Source of the DNA: Plumapathes pennacea
Taxonomy: Eukaryota; Cnidaria; Anthozoa; Antipatharia; Myriopathidae
Reading direction: 5' to 3'
DNA: 64,000 nt
NCBI GenBank assembly: GCA_964036295.1
Contig: OZ038465.1
Coordinates: forward strand, 10,237,667-10,301,666
In this document: positions 34,039 to 46,600 of the stretch, in pieces
How positions within the stretch are numbered: the stretch's first letter is position 1
Layout of the letters: the number at the start of each line of letters is the position of its first letter
The notes under the pieces: model-generated
Database searches by the model: none
What the model was told of the DNA's origin: nothing
Seen by the model: only the letters and a program-made list of their open reading frames with translations
Program-made: the position numbers and the translations under genes

Positions 34039-37000
34039 ATGATGTCGGCTAAAAGCGAAAAGATGAATCACCGGGTAGGAAACCGACCGAAAGTTACAGC
34101 TAAAAAGCATAGATGGTACCTTGGAGGCATTGCATCTGCAATGGCGGCCAGTTGCACACATCCGCTGGACCTGCTCAAGGTAAATGGAATATTCACGTAT
34201 GTGCAGCGTCTTCTCTTGGAAAGTCGTGCATGAGCAAGCCAGACCTACATACATAATTCGTGCTCCAAATTTGGCTTTGTGTGTGTAGCTGTGAAGATTG
34301 TAAACTATTTTGTGTTTCGTGGCAATATTGTTCGTGCTGAAAAGCACGATTGCATATTATTTTGTTGTGGTGGTCCGTTTGCCCCGATAAAGTTCGATCG
34401 TAACCTGGAACAGCAATCTAGAGTGATCGCGGCGTTTACAGCTATTCAATTTTTATGGTTAAATGTAGAATTTCGAGTCTTTGTTCTCTACACAACAGAG
34501 TACATGTTTTGTTGTAAACTATATACCTCGCTTGTTTATAACCTTGCGAAAGTCTTAAAACCTTTTAGACATGACAAAAACGAGACTGTAGTTACTCGAG
34601 CTGAAACATGTACAACACACAAAAGCAGGACAATCTAAAGATTAAATCGGGCAGTAATTCGATGCCTACATTGAACACTAACATTGAAAATGCATCATTA
34701 AAATTTTAGAGAGATTATAGAACGTGTGTAAGGTTCTTCGAAAGTTAGAAATTAAAAGTTATTTGCTTTTGCTAATTTACATGGGGCCTAGCTATAGTTT
34801 TAAAGCCTAAATACCATGTAAAAATAGCCTTTTATTTATTGGCTGTCTTTTTGATCATTGAAGCTGTGAAATTTTGGAGCAGTGAATTTTTGCACATGCT
34901 GATATATTCTACCAAGAAGGTCATTGTAGAAGACCATGTCCAATATTCTCTTTGGCTTCCTGTTACACATCTGTAGGTTCATCTGCAGACACAGCAGCAG
35001 GTAACACGAGGACTGGCAGCAATGGCAGTCCATGTAGTGCGCAATCACGGGGTAATGGCACTGTACAATGGCCTGACAGCTTCACTTACAAGACAAGTAT
35101 GTAATGTTAAATCCCTTGGCCCATAGACTGTAATAGCGAAATTTGCTGTCTAGACACCTCACTCTAATATTGTGCAAACTTGGCCAGACGGCGTGGACAA
35201 TCTGTGTGCAATGCATGGTCACTTCAATAGAACATCTTAAAAACAGATATTAGAAATCAAAGCCAAATTACAAGAAACATAAGAAGCCAGTGACTTATGA
35301 GTCCAACAGGGCGAGTTGTCCAACAAAATCTGCCAGACCCAAGCTAACTAGTAAGCAGTTTTCATTGTGCCCTGGACTTCCCACATTTATACATCAACAA
35401 AAATGTTTGTCTGATCGTTTTTAAAAGTCTGCCAGAGTCTGCCTCCTGTGGACTCTGTGACACTGTATTCCTTGAATATGTCACTAATTTTTTTCAATTT
35501 ATTGTTTCCCTCACAGCTGACATATTCAACAACTCGCTATGGGCTCTATGAAGTTTTATCAGCAAACCTCAGGAAAGGTGATGGTGAGTAGTCTGCAATC
35601 TAAAACATTCAGCAACTTTGTGTGGAGAAGGTAAGGGAGCCTTAAGATTTCTCAAACTTTAATCCCCTCTCTCCTCCTCAGACCCAACCAAAGTTTGTTA
35701 ATTATGTATGAGCCCACTTTCAACTCGTTATCATCATATTTCCATGTCTCAGACCAGGAATACCAATTTGATAGTATACTTCCTCCTGTGATCAATTATT
35801 TAAACTAGCTCAAGAATATAATATGAAGGATCCATACAAGAGATCCTGCTTTCCCCTCCCAAATATTTCTTGCAATGCCGAGACCTTTTACTGATTTCTT
35901 GGGTTGCAATAGACGTCATAGCGGCCATGTTGGAGGACATTTAACAAAAGATTGCTCATTAACTTCTGTTGAACGTGGATCCAACATGGCCGTGATGTCT
36001 TTGTGTTCTGAATCTCTAGAGATTGATTGCAACCCAGCAATTATGTCCAAATAAAATATACAATTTGCCAGCTGGGCAACTATAGTGTCAGTAACCATTT
36101 TTTATTATTATTATTTATTATATACATTTTTTTAAGAATTATTCTGTAAAATATACGTAGCTCAGCTGTGCTAGTAGAACTGAATTTTTTATTAGACTTT
36201 TGTTCATATCATCAACCTTCTTTGTTCCAGAGCCTTTACCATTCTATCAGAAATTTGTGATTGCTGCTAGCTCAGGTAAGACTTCCATGAACATGATTAA
36301 AGTAAATTTCTCAATCTAATGTTACATAGTTGAGTTGTTCCTAGACAACGGAAAACATACTGAGGCAACCATGCTATTATGCGAAGGTTGTCCCTTGAGA
36401 AAAGTGATGCAATTTGCTATAATTTGTTACCATTTTTCAACACTTTGTGGGGCACCAGTAGATTGGATGGGATAACCAAAATATGATTTGTGGTTGCCCC
36501 TGGGACAACTAAAACTTTTCAAACGCTGGTAGTACTGCAAGATTCGTACAGACAAAAACTGATTCAGCAATGTCCGGTAACTCTCACCTACTGTACATAA
36601 TTGTACTGCACTTGCATTGCCCTATTTGAAGGATTGTTAGTTATTGCAGTCCCTTAAAAATATTCCTCTAATATTATTTTATTATCTGTGTTGATGGTTT
36701 AAAAAGTCAAGCCAAACAGCTGTGTTTACATATTTTGTTATCCAAAATGTACATTCAATCAAAAATGCAAATTAGTGTATATTTTATAACAATAATAATA
36801 TTTATGTTTATGTACATGTACATGTACATGTACATGTACATGTAAATATAATATTCATAGCACTGTTGTCAAGGAACCTGAGACCATTAGTGAAGTTTGA
36901 TTGTGTTTGTTGTCACCTGCTGGTTATATGTCTGTAAGCTGCTCGACCATTCTGGTACTGGAAAACCCCTCCTGCGTACAAGTCTACCTGGATACAAACC

Positions 37001-40000
37001 CCCACCCCCTTCCCTTCCCCTCATCCTCAACACTTTATAAAGAGGATCACCGTGTAAGGACAGTTTGAATGGAGCTACTTTCTTTATCTTTTTCAATCTT
37101 TCTCTTTCACTTGAACTGACTGAAAATTGGGTAATCATTGAATATAAACCATTACTGTTGTTCTAAAGCTGACACTAACTAGTGCAAATAAAAGTTGGAT
37201 CCACTGTATATTGCACTAACGAACAATATCAATCTTTTCTTTGTAGGATTCATAGGTGGCTTTGTTGGAAATCCTGCGGACATGGTGAATGTCAGGTGGG
37301 ACAAGTTTTAAGCTCATTGAATATTGTTTTTTTTTTGTTTTGTTTGTTTGTTTTTTTTTTAATGATTTTATGCTTTTCAGACAAGTCCTCCTGCCTTTAA
37401 TTTTTAGGAGATCAAAATAATCAAAATATGACATTGTTACAAACTGCTGTTTTAAGTTTATACTGTAACAAAAAATGACCATTTTCGTCATTGATTTAAA
37501 AACATTTAGTTTGATTTCTACAGTAGTTTTAGTTTTGGATATATTTTTAAAAACTAGTTTACTTTATACTGTACTGTATATCTGTGCCTGTGATGCCTGA
37601 AACACCAACAGCTTGGGAGTGAGTCTATAATAATATATAATTTATGAACTGGGGATAAGTAACATAATAAATATTTTCGTAATGTTCATTATGTTCATTT
37701 GATGATTAACGGACTTGTTTAGTACATTTTATTGACTTAACTTATTCCATCCAGGATGCAAAATGATGTGAAATTACCAATTCCACAGAGAAGAAAGTAG
37801 GTATTATCTAACCCTTTTCTGCACAAGCTATTGTAGGCTATGGCTGTCTGGGGGAATTTTGTCACACAAGTGAAGCATGTACTGTATAGATATTGTACCT
37901 TGGCTTTGTCAGTTATAATAAACTGATTATTGTCAAATTAAACTTATTACTTCACTTCTTTCTAACCTGGGTTCTAATCCTGGCATTCATTCCTCCCTGA
38001 TTGTAGCTGAGAGATCTAAAATTTAAGGATATGCCAGGCAATAAAATATTTTACTTTATTTTTACTTATTTTCTGCAGTTACAAAAACGTCTTCCATGGA
38101 CTTTATAGAACAGCAACAGAAGGTATGGCTGCTGTTGTGAGGATAATAATAATAAATAATAATGATCTATATAATTAATAATACCCTTGTCTATCCATGT
38201 GTGTGTAATGCTCTTTCCCAGGCTCCTCAAGGATGTCATACATGAATTATGTATATTCGATAAATGAAGTAAAATCAATTTATGGGATTCTGCCTCTGGT
38301 TGTGTTCCAGAGGGCCTATCAACATGGATGAAGGGAGTCAGTATGACCTCAACAAGAGCACTCTTAATGACAGTCGCCCAGGTACTGTACGTTGTAACAA
38401 TGCTATAATAAGCATCTTTTAAAAATTGCCTTTCGCTCTAGCATGTACTATATTTTACACTGTTTATTTCTTATTATGCATGGCAGTTGTAACCACAGTA
38501 CAGTTATATGGTTAGAGTCGATCTTTAAAACACAACTTTCTTCATAGGTGGCATGTTATGACCAGGTCAAGCAAGTTCTTTTGACAACTGGGTAAGTAAT
38601 AATAATAAATCTTTAACAAGGAAAGCTCCAGTCGGGGACTCTCAGAGAGGTACCAAAGCACTGCACATTAAGTAATTTTCACAGAGGTCCTCAACCAAAA
38701 AGTATATAATAATAAAAACTGTATAAAGCACCTACAATATTATAATGACAAAAATTCTTAATCGTAATAGCTAACTAGCTAAAAAAGAATATTAAGTCAA
38801 AGTGTTTTTCGATAAAGTGTAAAGTTTCACTGGAAGTTATAAAGTTTGATAGGTCTGTAAATTTCTAGTGTTTTCATTTGTCAACTAATATTACTGTCAT
38901 CAAAATAATTATTTTATAGAATACCTGACAAGTTTGCAGTTTTAAGCTTAAAACTGGTTTATTTCCAATTTGCAGGTACTTCAACGATAATATAATCACT
39001 CACTTCTCTGCAAGTTTTGTTGCTGTAAGTATTGTCTAGTAAGTTGCTGTTGTATACTGCACCATACTGTACATATGCATGTAATTGTCATACCTGCCAA
39101 CCTTGAAAGTGGGACAGGGTTGGCAAGTATGATACAATACAATCCAGTACCAAGAGTAATGGAATTACATGCACTTCAATACTGCATACCATGTTCAAGG
39201 TACCGAAAGAAATTAATAATTAATTTTTTAGTGATTTGATAGTCTGTCCAGGTTGAACCCTGCAAGCAAGATCACATCCCATGTTATCCAGTCACTCAAT
39301 GCTATTTTCATTTACTTCCTTTTCAAGGAATGTCAGTCTTTTTGGCTTGTGATACAGTTATTACACCATAGCAGTGTATTTTTAATCTTTCTTTGTATAA
39401 TTTTTTAGATCAATTGGTTGTATGCAGCTACAGCTTTTACATATACTGTAATTATTACTCTTCATAATGTTCTGGTGCAGGGTACGATAGCCACAGCAAT
39501 AACACAGCCTGTTGATGTCATGAAAACAAGACTCATGGAAGCAAGAGCAGGCCAGTACAAGGTGAGTGAGTGCATGATTTGTCAAAACATCAATGGATAC
39601 TATATTTTTGGGAAAATGACAAAGTACTATATGGTATGTCTTTGTTTACTGGAGAGACAATAATTATTATATAGAATACTCAAGTCTGTCATGAGAACAG
39701 ACATTTATAACCAGTTACATATGGTTGTATTACTGCCTCTGCATCACAAGTTAAGAGGGTTTCCACTGTAACCTCAAGTACTGATAATTATATCACAGTA
39801 AAATGAAACAATTCTTACCAACAATATTAACATGAGGATAAAATATATTTTATTTATGATTGAGAATGTTTGCCACTTCCTTTCTTGTTTGAGCTGAAAG
39901 AGTACATGTACAGAGGAGAATGAATATGATTAAATGGGCTAAGCTTTGCATCTGCTAGACCCACACCGCAACCTTTTGTGTCAGTGTTTGGTGCAGGGTA

Positions 40001-40980
40001 TTCAAGAAACAGTATTATTTAGCATACATATGACTCATTGTACTGAACCGCTTTGTTTTCAGAGTGCTTTTCAGTGTATTCTCTTTACGGCAAAGTTAGG
40101 ACCTATGGGGTTTTACAAGGTAAGTACACCTCATTATGCTATATGAAAGTTTTGTGACACATAATTTTGCAGTTTTGGAGGTGCATATTTCATGACAATT
40201 TACTTTTGTGATTTTATCCAAAAGTTCTCAGTTTCATTGGAACATTCATTATTGATAGATTGTTTCAAATAGGAGCATCCAAAAGGTCATAAAAAAATTA
40301 AAAAAATTACTAAATAGCATCCATTAAATGGTTTACAATACCAACAACAAGAACGAAAGTGAAACCTTTGAACAATATAACAATCACCATTGAGAATTGT
40401 TTCATAAGACAGTAGAGTAAACTGTTTTTAATTCGTTGGGATTTTTACTAGCTTCCTACGCAGCTTTTTTCAGTCTTGCTCCCTCTTCGTAGGGGGCTAG
40501 TTTTTTAGCTTTTCTTTTGGGAATCAACCATTTATGGTGGGTTTAGTTGATCAACTTTTGCAACCCACTTGGAACCCGGTTGGATGGTTAAAAACGATGG
40601 TACGAGGTATACGGCCAGTAACCAAAACGGTTGAAATAAGTTAGAACTATAGAACTATTGAAATGAGTTAAAACTATTGGTACACTTCAACCACATGAAG
40701 TAAACCGGTTTAGGTTGAAACAGTTGGTCCCAATAGAACATGGTTGTCTGTAGATGTCTATGCTGTGTACACCACAATGCACTACAGTGTCAGCCCACCT
40801 ACCAACTGGTTTATGGTAGATATTTAATTGAAATAAATAATTTTGTGGAGACATTGTTTTTCTGTCTTCTTCTAGGGCTTTGTGCCAGCATGGGTGCGCC
40901 TTGGACCTCAGACAATCCTGACCTGGATATTTTTGGAGCAACTTAGGAACGTGTTCCCATACAAAGCTAAGGAACAGTGA
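34039..40980 (+). CDS. SLC25A10: Mitochondrial dicarboxylate carrier, 13 exons
   Basis: SLC25A10 exchanges malate or succinate for phosphate or sulfate compounds across the inner mitochondrial membrane. Exons: 34039-34179, 34977-35096, 35517-35583, 36231-36275, 37247-37295, 37755-37796, 38079-38122, 38311-38381, 38548-38591, 38976-39024, 39481-39561, 40063-40119, 40876-40980. All introns are GT-AG, phases agree, and the sum is 915 nt (304 residues), the usual length. The three carrier signatures are PLDLLK (42-47), PADMVNVR (134-141) and PVDVMKTR (234-241). Diagnostic blocks RMQNDVKLP, TAKLGPMGFYKGFVPAWVRL and FLEQLR match the dicarboxylate carrier closely. A Met three bases after the first ATG could be the real start. 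The gene converges with the adaptor gene on the other strand. Assignment is firm. Confidence 0.95.
35900..36036. mobile_element. MITE-like inverted repeat in SLC25A10 intron 3
   Basis: TGGGTTGCAAT...GGCCATGTTGGA on the left faces TCCAACATGGCC...ATTGCAACCCA on the right, with a central spacer of about 60 bp. No coding capacity. Confidence 0.75.
36810..36844. repeat. (GTACAT)n microsatellite in SLC25A10 intron 4
   Basis: About five tandem copies of the self-complementary hexamer GTACAT lie 400 bp before exon 5. Because each unit is palindromic, the tract could form a hairpin. Confidence 0.85.
39088..39132. repeat. Short inverted repeat in SLC25A10 intron 10
   Basis: TCATACCTGCCAACC and GGTTGGCAAGTATGA are complementary with one mismatch around a 15-bp spacer. 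It is probably a relic of a small mobile element. Confidence 0.65.
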
Positions 40981-41957
40981 TAGATGTTTTATGTGTGGTA
41001 AATTTAATAATTACACTTGAGGACTTCTGACTAAAACTACTTGGGGCAATAAGTGCTGTGGAATTATAATGTGTAAATCACCAGTATCCATATAATTATA
41101 TGCAGAACTTTAAAATGTTAAATGAAGAGGTTGCGTGTGGGATATAAATGTTAATAGATTATATAAAAAATAATGATAGTTTCATGTAGATCTTTCAATG
41201 TTTTTTGAAATGCTACCTACATGCAAGGGTACAGTGTGAGTCAAGTCCCTCCAATTAGATTATGTACATGTAACTAAAATTAGTTTTTCAAAGGGATAAT
41301 TTGAATTACTGTACAGTGTAGTCAATATAACAAATAATATGCAAAAAATGTAGTGGAAATTAACAAATTTATTGGAAAACAAAATTCCATTTATATATGC
41401 ATTTGTGCAGGTATTATTTTATTGATCATGCAAATATTTCATATTCTTATACCTTCAATTTACATGTATTAGTGTAGAGAAATCATGTATTTGTGAACTC
41501 CTTTAAAGACAAAGAAGAGGGAAATTTATTGTTTAATTATCCAAGGGCTCAGAATGTTTGATCAGTGTGAAGAGAGGACATGCCATTTTTGTCTGTACAA
41601 ATTTTTGGCAAACTGTGTGTACATGTGAGGGGGGGACGTTTGACACGGCATGGGTTACAGGAGTTGGGTGCTTATTATTTTCATTTGCAGTCACAGATGC
41701 TCAGCCGTTGTTTTAATTTTTGTACAATGTTTCATCTACTTTGGCAAAGTATGGTATATTTAATTATTACACGACTTCACATCTTCGAGTGCAAATATGG
41801 AGCAAAATGAGTGCAAAGATGGGAGCATATTGCACTCGTCAGGAACCAGATCAACTGGTTTATTAGCTTACGTGATCAGTTTTCGCAAGCAAAGTTTATG
41901 AATGCATCATATTTTGTTCCATTTTTTCGTTCATTCGTTTATCGTATAATAAACAAT

Positions 41958-42094
41958 TTATTACACGAAAAGTCGTGCAATACGGCTGTATTTTTACTTG
42001 TCAGTTTTATTTTTTCTCGCCTGAAGCAGGCTCGAAAAAATAAAACCGACTCGTAAAAATACTCTGCCGTATTGCACTCCTTCCCGTGTAATAA
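41958..42094. mobile_element. 137-bp foldback element
   Basis: The arms begin TTATTACACG and end CGTGTAATAA and remain largely complementary to a centre at GCCTGAAGCAGGC. The interior includes TCAGTTTTATTTTTTCTCG facing CGAAAAAATAAAACCGA. This is a MITE-like structure. Confidence 0.8.
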
Positions 42095-42564
42095 CCTCTT
42101 TGTATGGTATGTCAACTGCATGACTGGTGACTTCCTAGTACGTACAGTGTACATGAATAGTATGTACCTGTTGTGTTATTCTCTTGGAGAGCGAACACCT
42201 GAACTGCTGCTTGGTTATTACTGTAAGTACATGATTGTATAAGCTTAGTACTGTAAGTGTTGTTAAAATGAGTAGCATGGCTCTCGATCTTAAGATTTAT
42301 CAATGACTACAAAAATTGATGAAGAGAATGAGCCAATAATTGTGCATGTGCACCACAGAAAGAAAGGATGTTGTTCTAGAGTTGAAGACACTTTCAACTT
42401 TAGTATAAGCCATTAATTAATTTAGTTTTTATTTATATACAAATAGAGGGAAGAGAGGGAGAGAATGGAAAATGATCAATTACTGAACAAAATAAAAACA
42501 ATTGAGTTTAAAATAATATTGAGCAAAATTATTGTTTTAAAGGAAATTAATTATTTTGTGAACT

Positions 42565-42585
42565 GGGGGGGGGGGGGGGGGGGGG
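42565..42585. repeat. G homopolymer run
   Basis: About 21 consecutive G residues. The length is unreliable in most sequencing. Confidence 0.85.
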
Positions 42586-43418
42586 TACAGAGAGAGTGAT
42601 TGAATGGATCACTAGACAAGGCTGGGCATGTGCAACAGATTATTTCATTTTATTAGTAACTATACCAACAAGCCAACTAATTAAAATACAGGCTGCACTG
42701 CAAGAATGGAAAGGTTACATGCTTAGACTTAATAATATTATTGTGTTATTTGTAGCAGTACAGGTAAGTGCCAGCACTCAGAACAGTAAGACCTGCTTAC
42801 ATCTGTCATTTTGTTTGATGTTGTACATGATGCCCACAAGAAAATAAATCTGCTGTAACCTTGTCATTTTTGTAGAAGCTAAAGCACAATATTAGTCTTT
42901 TGTTCAAGCCAAAGTATTATGTAACTGTATTAGAAAGACCAACCAGTGACCTTTCATACAGTAGCTTTGATGTAAATAACATCTGGATTTACTGTGCTTC
43001 AGCCTACAAAGTGCAATGAAATGTAAGTTCTGTATATATGCTTTTACTACTCTCTCTAACACAATACTGCATCAATGCAATATTACACTACAGATTTCTA
43101 AAAATGTTAGCAACACTTTTTTTTGTACTCTGAATGAATGAAATTAGGCAATGTTTAAAACACCCTCATTCTGTCAATGCTCACTGATTGGCATCCAATC
43201 CTCTTACAATAATTTTATCTAAAATAGTACTAAGACTAAAACATCTTAAATTTACAAGTATATAGTACAAAACGAAGTGAAAAATTAATTAACTCAACAT
43301 ACTACAGTTGCTGATTAAATGCTTGTACTACATGCACAGCCTACCATAGGTTTGGATTATTTTGCTAAGATGAAAGGTTTGTTAGAATCTGCAAAACACA
43401 ACTGTCCCTCCAGTCTTG

Positions 43419-43562
43419 GGCCCAGTTGTTCAAAGAGTGGATAGTGTTATCCACAGGATAAATCCTTATTTAGTTGACTAAATTATGCTTATGGTTAATA
43501 CTATCCACTAGATAGCAGTTTATTCAGCAAATAGCGCTATACACTCTTTGGACAACTCCTGG
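43419..43562. mobile_element. MITE just 3' of the adaptor gene
   Basis: The left end GGCCCAGTTGTTCAAAGAGTG and the right end CACTCTTTGGACAACTCCTGG form inverted termini. The interior carries ATAGTGTTATCCAC and GCGCTAT words typical of a widespread invertebrate MITE type. Two relatives lie at 61749-61972 and 62325-62515. Confidence 0.75.
43519..43524 (-). terminator. Candidate poly(A) signal of the adaptor gene, inside a MITE
   Basis: On the minus strand AATAAA lies about 160 bp beyond the adaptor stop. It is the first such hexamer and falls inside the MITE. Use is inferred. Confidence 0.4.
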
Positions 43563-43682
43563 TGAAACTTTTAAATTAATATTACTGTCAGTTATAACAG
43601 CTATTTTGGGGTGTTGCCTGCGGCCTGAAGATAACTAGATATGTCGCTGCCATTTGAATTGGTAGCTTGTTGATTAGCTCTG

Positions 43683-46600
43683 CTACAGATACGAATCCTC
43701 ACTGACCAAGCTATCAACAAATGCAGCGTTTTCAAAAACTGCAGCACTGTCTTTATCAGAAATATCTGCTGAAGGGTCATCTTTGTTTCCAGTTGCATGA
43801 CGCTCTGGCTCTTCATCTGTTTTGTTAACACAAATGTCAGATTCATGTTCCATCTCTGAGTCAAAGGGCTTTTGATTAGAATTTTCACAGGTGTATGCAG
43901 GTGGTCCCATGGGAACGCATATGTCTGAATCTTGGTTGTCATGGTGATTAATGGTGGATGGTAGTGTTTCCACTACAGGTACCATCAGTTCAGTCAGGCT
44001 GTTACACTTTTCGGGTGGATCTGTGTCATTTCCATCTTGAGGCTCCACATCATGTGGGCGGAGATCGATAGGACGAGCATAACCAGAGCTAGTTTCTGAT
44101 ATCATACTTGCCCTGGTGTGATCAGGGAGGATTTCCAGATAAGTTGCTGTGCTGACTGGTCTAGTAGAGTCTGTTCCTTCAACTGACAATGCTGCAGCCT
44201 CTAAACTAGAACCAGAGTCTTCAAGCACTTCTCCAGGACAGCTGGCTGTATCTCCTTGTGATGAATAGTCGTGTGATGGGCCAATGCCTGGAATTTGGCT
44301 TATTCTGACTGAGGCGTAAGGCATGGCATCCTCAGATGAGACACTTGGACTAAGTGTGGCATTACTTGGTTTTCTCTTAAAGTGTAGTGGAGACTTGGTC
44401 AAACCTTCTCCTTTGGACCAGCTCTCTTCTTCACTAACACTAGCATATGGATGTTCCTCATTCTCGTCATAGTTTTCTCCATCACTTGGGCTCTGTGACC
44501 CTCTTAGTGACGTAGAAAGGCTGCTTTTGTGGTCACTACATCTGGGACTGGTTTGATTTGAGGTTTCGACACTGGCATACGGAGAGTCCTCCATCCCGTT
44601 CTTGCTCCGATGCATACTCTCATAAGAGTGATTGATATCAATCTCAAATGACATCCAGTCCAACTCTTTCAGCAGTAAGAGTGTATCAAGAGACTTTGAA
44701 TGCCTGTGACTTATCATGGATTTTCTGGAAGTATCCAACTGCTCTTGAAAGTCTAAAGAACTCTTGATGTCTGGTGGTGACCCAGGTCGATCCTTTGCAT
44801 TTGCAATCATTTGATGTAAATTAGTTCCACAGCTCATGGATTTGATGAGTGATGGATGGCTAGGCAGGCGTGGCAAGGGTCTGGTGTGGGCAGAGACTGT
44901 GGCAGCTTTTGAATGCTTTGAGTTTGGGAATAACTCCAAAAATCGCAAACGGTCAAGGCTCTTTGAAAAGCGTTTGCTTGGAGCAGCTGGCAAGGGTCTG
45001 TTTTGAAATAGGTGTGTTGAACCACTCCTTCCAATCGAACCAAGTGAGAGAGGTTTTGACCCATTTTTCCCACTTCTGAGTGTCATTTTAGTGAAGGTGA
45101 TATTACTGTTCATCCTATCTTCACTGATGTCTCCTGAGTAGAAAGAAATCAAAAACAAGTGAATGATTGTACAGTACATGTATGTTATAATAATAAACTG
45201 TATTATCCATATTGGAGTTGTGTAAAATTAATCAAGTTCTAAAACTTCTGCCTCAGTTGAGGTCTTCACTGATCTCAAGTTTTGTTTTGTTTTGTTTTTG
45301 ATTAAATCAAAAAATTTTGTTTTTGTTTTTTTGTATTTTTTTTTTAATCTCATGCAGTTTTTCTAGATGTAAATGTTCAAAGGTATAAAATGGGGAATTT
45401 TATTGGAGGTACATAATGAGGTCTACTTCAACCCCAGACTGTAAGGAGTTGAAAGTCTGGGTGGAGACTTCCCATATAAGATTCATTCAAGCCCACTGCC
45501 TCCCCCCCTCCCCTCTAGACTGTGCATACAAAATTATGTATGTGTATCTCTGGTGATTCATTTAATTATTACCTTCACTGAGAGCACTGTTTACTCCATT
45601 ATTAGCAGCACTGTACATTTGATCTCTTTTTCCAAGCCTTGGCAGTGTGTTTGTGTGCACTTGAAACTGCTGTCCATCTTTCTTACTTCTATCCTTCAAT
45701 AACTTAGTGTTCTTGCTGCTATGAGTCTGTCTGCGAGGAGCCACTCGCTTTGCACCGATGCACACTCGCTGATGTCCCAGGGAATCCAGTGGGATTTCAT
45801 AGAGCTGCAGCTCTGGAGAGCCTGGCTCTTGCTCAGCTAAAATGTTGGAAACATTAAAAAAAAAAAAAAAAAAAAAAAAAGGAATTTTAAAAAGCTTGAC
45901 AAGACTTAAGAAGTCAACCATTAGTGTCCATAATGTTATTTACAATACTGATGAATAGTTTACATGTATAAAGCTTAAAATAATTATGCAACTCATTAAT
46001 TCTTGATGATCAAAGAGATATTGAACAGTAAAATACAGAAATACTGTAAATAGAAATAATTATTATGCCAATAGATTATATAAACAATAAACTACTTTTG
46101 GCGAGGAAATATGCACGGATAATTGTCCGAGGATATTATCTGTTCCGAGAAGCGAACAGTTGCCTGAGAGTGAAGCTCGAGGGCAACTGTGAGCTTCAAG
46201 GAATAGATAATGTCCAAGGACAATTATCCGTGTATATTTCCGACGCCAAAAGTAGTTTATTGTCTTTATTATCCTTCAAATATTTCCTCTTGCAGCGCAA
46301 ATAATGGCACGGGGACTGTGAAGCTTTTTGGTACTTTCTGGAACTGCTTTTTCGACCAATAAATTGATGTCCTCCTCGGTAGTCATCTCGTAATGGGTTT
46401 TTGTGATTAATATATAAAATTGTGTTCGGATATTGTCAATAAACAGCGTTTGTTCGCCAGGCGGGGGTCATTCGCTGATAACGTCTGCTCGTGAGCGGAC
46501 GTTATTCGGTCACGTGTCACGATTCCACCAATCACGCGCGGGAGGAAATATTTGATGGGTCATAAAGTACAATAATAATATTAAAACAATGACAATAATA

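Larger units (their letters stand above)
40981..43682. other. Intergenic region between convergent SLC25A10 and the adaptor gene
   Basis: This 2.7 kb holds the 3' ends of both genes. There is no canonical AATAAA on the plus strand soon after the SLC25A10 stop. The stretch contains an inverted-repeat element (41958-42094), a G run (42565-42585) and a MITE (43419-43562). No coding frame of note. Confidence 0.6.

Noticed and set aside
46065..46304. 79-codon frame
   Set aside because: It is a translation of the foldback element at 46084-46263.
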